From an uncultured Christensenellaceae bacterium (lineage in GTDB: Bacteria > Bacillota > Clostridia > Christensenellales > UBA3700): a DNA stretch of 60,168 bases. A model generated the notes under the pieces. The model was not told where the DNA came from and searched no databases. It worked only from the letters and a program-made list of their open reading frames with translations. This document shows, in pieces, positions 55,758 to 60,168 of the stretch; the first letter of the stretch is position 1, and the number at the start of each line of letters is the position of its first letter. The position numbers and the translations under genes are program-made. The stretch spans positions 1 to 60,168 of the forward strand of contig CALWRI010000011.1 of assembly GCA_944383905.1 (NCBI GenBank), given 5' to 3'.

Positions 55758-56840
55758 ATGGAATCCGAAAAAGAAATTTCAAGCGTCGTGCGCGGCAAGA
55801 GATGCGCGCTTTTGGTGGATACGGGAGCGATCCGCGCCAACGCGCGTTATATCAAAGAAAAGACGGGCAAAATGCTGATAGCGGTCGTCAAGGCAAACGC
55901 TTACGGGCACGGGTTGGAGCAGACCGTGAACGCGCTTTGCGGCACGGCGGACTTGTTTGCCGTCGCTACGGCGGACGAGGCGCTCCGCGCGGCGGCGCTC
56001 GGAGCGAAAGCATGGGTAATGTCTCCGTTGTCAAAAGGGGAGACGGCTGCTTTGAAAGGTACGGGGGTTGCCGTGACCGTCGAGGACGAGAACGGGGCGA
56101 AAACGGCGGCGGAATACGGCTTGCCTGTTCACGTTGCGGTAGACACGGGGATGCGCAGATACGGCGTCGACTGGCGCGACGTCGGCAAACTGCTTCGTAT
56201 ATGCGACGTCGAAGGGCTGCGCACGCAGGGGATATTCACGCATTTTTCGTGCGCCGACGGGCAGGATCTTTCGTCAGTGCGCGAACAGGAAAAAAGGTTC
56301 GAAAACGCTGTCGACGTGCTTGGCAAAAGGCGCTTTGAGTATATACATTGCGCCGCAAGCGCGGCGGCGCTCAGGACGTCGCCTTACGGCAACGCGGTAC
56401 GCGCCGGGCTTGCGCTTTACGGGGTTTTGCCCGACTTCTGCACCGCGCCTCTCAAAGAGGTTTCCCGACTTTACGCGCGGGTGATAAGCACGAAAATCCT
56501 TGAAGACGGCGACGCCGTCGGCTACGGCGCGGCATATACCGCAAGAGGGAAAAAGAGGATAGCCGTCATCGGCGCGGGATACGGGGACGGATTTCCTTAT
56601 GCGATGAAAAAATGCGGCTCCGTGTTTATAAACGGCTTTGTATGTCCCGTCGTCGGCAACGTCTGCATGGATTGCGCTTTCGTCGACGTGACAAATGCGA
56701 GGGTGAAAGAAGGAGATCTCGCGCTCGTCTTCGGGGGAGAGGGAGAGACCTCTTTCCGCGCTGCTGCGAGAAAGACGGGGGAGATACCTTATTCTTTGAT
56801 GACGGGGATAGGCGGGAGAGTGCAAAGAGTGTATGTCTGA
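55758..56840 (+). CDS. alr: Alanine racemase
   Basis: The 360-residue PLP enzyme makes D-alanine for peptidoglycan. VVKANAYGHGLEQ carries the PLP lysine, VDTGMRRYGVDW and HFSCADGQD line the active site, YGNAVRAGLALYGVLP binds the phosphate, and DAVGYGAAYTARGKKRIAVIGAGYGDGFP holds the catalytic Tyr (quoted by position: about 250-280). GNVCMD follows. No ribosome binding site is visible before ATG 55758, and a TACAAT box ends 5 nt upstream, suggesting a nearly leaderless mRNA; an earlier non-ATG start cannot be ruled out. Confidence 0.94.
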   Translation: MESEKEISSVVRGKRCALLVDTGAIRANARYIKEKTGKMLIAVVKANAYGHGLEQTVNALCGTADLFAVATADEALRAAALGAKAWVMSPLSKGETAALKGTGVAVTVEDENGAKTAAEYGLPVHVAVDTGMRRYGVDWRDVGKLLRICDVEGLRTQGIFTHFSCADGQDLSSVREQEKRFENAVDVLGKRRFEYIHCAASAAALRTSPYGNAVRAGLALYGVLPDFCTAPLKEVSRLYARVISTKILEDGDAVGYGAAYTARGKKRIAVIGAGYGDGFPYAMKKCGSVFINGFVCPVVGNVCMDCAFVDVTNARVKEGDLALVFGGEGETSFRAAARKTGEIPYSLMTGIGGRVQRVYV

Positions 56841-56848
56841 ATTCTCTC

Positions 56849-56877
56849 TTGTAATGGCGGGCGCAAAGTAGTATAAT
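56849..56877 (+). promoter_or_regulatory. Promoter of the sulfatase operon
   Basis: TTGTAA (56849-56854), 17-bp spacer, TATAAT (56872-56877), then TTGAGGAGA before the ATG. Confidence 0.82.
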
Positions 56878-56906
56878 GTAACCGTAGACTTTGAGGAGAT
56901 GCGGTT

Positions 56907-58958
56907 ATGGAGAAAAACGTCAGACTTGATTTTCAGAGCAGATTTTTACCCGACGCCGTGCTCGTGCTGGGCATAGCGAGCGCGCTTGCGGTTTGGACGA
57001 CGGGACTCAATCTCGCCGCGGTAGTAAGCGCGGCGTTCTGCTGTATCGCTTCGGCGCTGATCTTTTTGGGGATCGTCGTCAAAAAGAGGGTTTACGGCTG
57101 GATGCTCGTCGGTTACGTCGCGAGCTCGTTCGGTACGGCGACCCATTATATTTTCAACGGAGCAGACGCAGGCTGGGGCGCGATCACTACCGCGCTGAAA
57201 GGTTTTTCTTCCTCGGAGCATGCGCTCTGGCAGGGAGACGGCAATTTCGGCACCCGTCTTGTCGGAAACACGATAATTTCCGCGCCCGCTTTTCTCGTGA
57301 TAGTCGCGCTCGTTCTCGCGGCATGGTATCTCAAGGATAAGGGCAGATTGCAGAGGCTGGCAACCGCGGCGATAAGCGTCGTGCTGATCGCTGCTTCTGT
57401 CGTCTTCGTCCTGACGATGAACCTGCGGAGCAAACCCGTCGTCGAGCGTATGTGGGAAGGTCACGACGACTATCTCGCGGGGATAAAGGGCGGCAAGACC
57501 AAGGCGGACAGCCCCAACGTGCTCTTCATACTCATGGACGATCTCGGTTACGGAGACGTCTCTCTTAACGGCTGTTCTTTCGACACCCCCAATATAGATT
57601 CCATCGGGGAAAACGGACTCAATTTCGAAAATTTCTATTCGGCATACTCCGTATGTTCGCCGGCGCGTTTTGCGGCGATGACGGGCAGGTATCCTTACCG
57701 CGGCTATGCCGACAACGTCGTCTATCCGACCGTGGCGAGCGTATCACCGTTCGCTTTGACGAGGCTGTTCAACAGCTTTGAGATGGGCGCCAACTGCGAC
57801 GGTATGCTCGGCGACGAGATCACGATCGCCGAAGCGCTCAAGGCGGCGGGTTACGACACGGGGCTTTTCGGCAAGTGGCACCTCGGGGATTACGGCGAAT
57901 ATCTGCCGACAAATCAGGGGTTCGATTATTTTTACGGCTCTCACCACGTCAACGACATGACGCCTTTTTATCACGTCCGCGAGAGCGGCGGGGAGTACGA
58001 GATCGCCGTCGGCGCGGACGAGCTCAAAGACCAGTCCGACGCGACGAAGCTCATACACAACGAGATAACGTCGTGGATAACCGAGAAGGCGCAGAGCGAC
58101 GCGCCGTTTTTCGCGTGCTACACGACGCCGTGGCCGCACGCGCCCGTATTTGTCGGGGAGGAGTTCGACGGCGCGACGGGCATGGGAGTCTATGCGGATT
58201 GCGTGACGGAATTCGACTACTATCTCGGGCAGCTTTTCGACACGATGAAAGCGCTTGACGTGTTCGACAATACTATAATAATTTTCACGTCGGACAACGG
58301 ACCCGCTTTGCAGGGGTCGACGGGAGAGCTCCGCGGCGGCAAATACCTCGCTTACGAGGGAGGGCAAAAGGTTCCGTTCATGATAGAGTGGAACGACGGC
58401 GGCGGCGCGTGGCAGGCGGACAAGACCGTGCAGACAAAAGACGGCAGATCTGTCTCTACCGTGACGAGCCAGGCGACTCTGACGGACTTGTTCCCGACCC
58501 TGATCGGACTGTGCGGGGTGGAGAGCAAGGACGGGCAAAAGAATTATCTGCCCGCAGACAGGATCGTCGACGGCGTTTCGATGGTGCCTCTCCTCGACGG
58601 ATCGAAGGAGATAATACACGGCGCGGACAACCCGATACTTTATATGAAGCGCGAGACGATAAAGTCGGTTTCTTACAGCATGACGACCGACGAGGTCAGG
58701 GCGCTTTACCCCGATTACGACTACGACGTGCTCGAAGAGAACGGAGTCGTCTCTTTTAAGTATTTCCGCAGTATGCAAAACGATAATCCCGCATTCTTCA
58801 ATATGTCGCGCAAGAATTGGCTGTTTTTACTGACCGACGACGTCGGCGAAAATTACAACCGCACTGCGGTCTATCCGGAGATTGCGGAGAGAATGAACGC
58901 GCTGATAACCTCAAAGACGCGTGAGTTTGAAAGCAACAGGAGAGGGATAATAAAATAG
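56907..58958 (+). CDS. Membrane-anchored Cys-type sulfatase
   Basis: The 683-residue protein begins with about five transmembrane helices (10-175), then a sulfatase domain. VLFILMDDLGYGDV provides the metal-binding Asp pair, and VCSPARFAAMTGRYPYR contains the C-S-P-A-R motif whose Cys250 is converted to formylglycine. GLFGKWHLGDYG, HAPVFVGEEFDG and FTSDNGPALQGSTG supply further active-site residues. The N-terminal membrane block is unusual, since most bacterial sulfatases are secreted. The substrate is a sulfate ester, perhaps on host or dietary glycans. The adjacent maturase gene supports activity. GAGGAGA precedes the ATG. Confidence 0.93.
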   Translation: MEKNVRLDFQSRFLPDAVLVLGIASALAVWTTGLNLAAVVSAAFCCIASALIFLGIVVKKRVYGWMLVGYVASSFGTATHYIFNGADAGWGAITTALKGFSSSEHALWQGDGNFGTRLVGNTIISAPAFLVIVALVLAAWYLKDKGRLQRLATAAISVVLIAASVVFVLTMNLRSKPVVERMWEGHDDYLAGIKGGKTKADSPNVLFILMDDLGYGDVSLNGCSFDTPNIDSIGENGLNFENFYSAYSVCSPARFAAMTGRYPYRGYADNVVYPTVASVSPFALTRLFNSFEMGANCDGMLGDEITIAEALKAAGYDTGLFGKWHLGDYGEYLPTNQGFDYFYGSHHVNDMTPFYHVRESGGEYEIAVGADELKDQSDATKLIHNEITSWITEKAQSDAPFFACYTTPWPHAPVFVGEEFDGATGMGVYADCVTEFDYYLGQLFDTMKALDVFDNTIIIFTSDNGPALQGSTGELRGGKYLAYEGGQKVPFMIEWNDGGGAWQADKTVQTKDGRSVSTVTSQATLTDLFPTLIGLCGVESKDGQKNYLPADRIVDGVSMVPLLDGSKEIIHGADNPILYMKRETIKSVSYSMTTDEVRALYPDYDYDVLEENGVVSFKYFRSMQNDNPAFFNMSRKNWLFLLTDDVGENYNRTAVYPEIAERMNALITSKTREFESNRRGIIK

Positions 58959-59035
58959 GAGCCTCAAAGAAATTTTCGTACCCGTGTGGATAAAACGCGG
59001 ATAAAAAGACAACGAGATACAAAAAGGAGAAAGAA

Positions 59036-60115
59036 GTGCCCGATCTGTCCGTAATGGTAAAACCGGCATCCAGCTTGTGCAATCTGAGGTGCAGATATTG
59101 TTTTTATCACGACGTTGCCGCAAAGCGCGAGGCTTACGGCTTCGGCTTTATGGACGAGCGCACGGCGCGTATCCTCGTGAAAAAGACGCTCGCGTTTGCG
59201 GACGGACACAGCGTTTATTTTGCGTTTCAGGGCGGAGAGCCGACTCTCGCGGGACTCGGGTTTTTCAAAAGTTTCGTCGCCGCCGTCAACGAGTTCAACG
59301 ACAAGAATTGCACGATATTTTATTCGCTTCAGACCAACGGCACGCTGCTGAACGAGGAGTGGTGCGCGTTTCTCAAAGAAAACGACTTTCTCGTCGGGTT
59401 AAGTCTTGACGGCAATCAGGACGGCAACCGTTATCGCGTTGACAGGGAGGGCAACTACTCATTTCCCAAAGCAGTCCGTGCCGCCGACCTGATGTCGGAA
59501 TACGGCGTGCAATTCAATATTTTGTCGGTGGTCACGGGGTGGCTTGCCGATCATATCGAGGATCAATACGACTTTCTCGTGTCGAAAGGTTACAAATATA
59601 TTCAGTATATCCCGTGCCTGCGCCCGTTCGGAGACAGGTCGGACAATCCGATGTATCTCACCCCGCAGCAGTACGCGCGTTTTCTCGTCGTCGCGTTCAA
59701 CCGTTACGTCAGGGATTACATAAAGGGCGACTACACGAGCGTCCGCGGCTTCGACAATTGGGTGCAGATGGCAAAGGGCAACAGACCCGAGCAATGCGGA
59801 TTTAGCGGACATTGTTCTCATCAGTTCGTGATAGAGGCAAACGGCAACGTCTATCCGTGCGACTTTTATTGTATGGACGAATACCGCCTCGGCAACGTCA
59901 ATCTTATGAGCATGGAAGCGATGGCAAACGGACCGCGCGCGGAGGAATTTTTGAGAGATAGCTTGTATGTCCCCGAAAAATGCAAACATTGCAATTTTTA
60001 CGGATTGTGCAGGGCAGGCGGATGCAGACGTCAGAGAGAGAGCGAAGACTACTGTTCTTCGTACAAAATTTTCTTTTCGACCTGTTTGCCGCTTTTCAGA
60101 GTGTTTACAAAATAG
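59036..60115 (+). CDS. Anaerobic sulfatase-maturating enzyme (radical SAM/SPASM)
   Basis: The 359-residue protein has the radical-SAM cluster motif Cys15-x3-Cys19-x2-Cys22 (SSLCNLRCRYCFYHD), VYFAFQGGEPTLAG as the SAM-binding GGE, SLQTNGTLLNEEW and VGLSLDGNQDGNR. The C-terminal SPASM region, with Cys in GFSGHCSHQFVIEANGNVYPCDFYC and CKHCNFYGLCRAGGC (blocks at about 257-282 and 312-326), binds two more clusters. It oxidises the sulfatase Cys to formylglycine without oxygen. The GTG start follows AAAAGGAG. It is 77 bp downstream of its presumed substrate gene. Confidence 0.95.
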   Translation: MPDLSVMVKPASSLCNLRCRYCFYHDVAAKREAYGFGFMDERTARILVKKTLAFADGHSVYFAFQGGEPTLAGLGFFKSFVAAVNEFNDKNCTIFYSLQTNGTLLNEEWCAFLKENDFLVGLSLDGNQDGNRYRVDREGNYSFPKAVRAADLMSEYGVQFNILSVVTGWLADHIEDQYDFLVSKGYKYIQYIPCLRPFGDRSDNPMYLTPQQYARFLVVAFNRYVRDYIKGDYTSVRGFDNWVQMAKGNRPEQCGFSGHCSHQFVIEANGNVYPCDFYCMDEYRLGNVNLMSMEAMANGPRAEEFLRDSLYVPEKCKHCNFYGLCRAGGCRRQRESEDYCSSYKIFFSTCLPLFRVFTK

Positions 60116-60135
60116 CCTGATTTTGTCATTTTTTT
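60107..60135 (+). terminator. Terminator of the sulfatase operon
   Basis: ACAAAAT-AGCCTG-ATTTTGT followed by CATTTTTTT; the hairpin overlaps the maturase stop codon. Nothing else is seen in the last 33 bases. Confidence 0.7.
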
Positions 60136-60168
60136 AACAAACCTGCTTTTTCGAGGACGATATTTTGC

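Noticed and set aside
54472..55782. A 436-codon reverse-strand open frame across the Fe-ADH
   Set aside because: Antisense shadow of a clear Fe-ADH gene with its own promoter and ribosome site.
1..60168. CRISPR array
   Set aside because: No regularly spaced short repeats with unique spacers were found; the only close repeats are the three operators at 23.9-24.0 kb and the 178-bp tandem repeat.

Overview
The window looks like a chromosomal segment of a Gram-positive anaerobe, most likely an uncultivated gut member of Bacillota (Clostridia-like). Supporting signs are strong Shine-Dalgarno sites, consensus sigma-A promoters, a CdaA-type diadenylate cyclase, a YycFG/PhoPR-like two-component pair, iron-dependent alcohol dehydrogenases, a Cys-type sulfatase next to its radical-SAM maturase, a MetY/MetA methionine route, and the comEC-holA gene order. 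Species cannot be named from the sequence alone.

Region 1 (1-13,880) is an AT-rich accessory island. Its core (380-10,470) is one tightly packed operon: Vsr-like nuclease, C5-cytosine methyltransferase, an unrecognised protein, a MORC/MutL-like GHKL ATPase, a Z1 superfamily-2 helicase, a PD-(D/E)XK nuclease, an AIPR protein and a small conserved protein. This is a restriction-like defence cluster of the kind predicted from comparative genomics of MutL/MORC ATPases. It is followed by a convergent XRE regulator, a reverse-strand cassette of three small unknown genes and an FRG-domain gene. The island stops at a tRNA-Leu(CAA) whose 3' end faces it.

Region 2 (13,970-60,168) is GC-richer backbone. 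14-23 kb: ppa, comEC, holA, a membrane protein, an M28-like lipoprotein, cdaA, a DUF1015 protein and lysC. 23.5-25.6 kb is a small regulatory/accessory interval: a truncated CTFIGH-family protein and an XRE regulator sharing three operator palindromes, a catalytically degenerate nitrilase, and a gene-free 700-bp stretch that appears to encode two tandem paralogous small RNAs. 25.6-33 kb: two-component system, Fe-ADH, Nudix, zinc phospholipase-like protein and two unknown surface proteins. 33-42 kb: tilS (apparently leaderless), hpt, cca, rmuC, PHP phosphoesterase, VanW/G5, Na+/Ca2+ exchanger and phosphohexomutase. 42.4-48.5 kb: two more XRE/operator modules, a ferritin-like protein, secG, a duplicated MITE-like repeat, smpB, metY and metA. 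48.8-60 kb: pgk-tpiA, a GH30 glycosidase, two lipoproteins, a possibly Rex-controlled Fe-ADH, alr, a membrane sulfatase and its maturase.

The most promising items for novelty are the MORC/Z1/AIPR defence operon with its unassigned third gene, the tandem small RNAs whose long-range stem covaries between the two copies, the XRE regulators sitting on shared operators in divergent promoters, and the 178-bp tandem repeat between secG and smpB.
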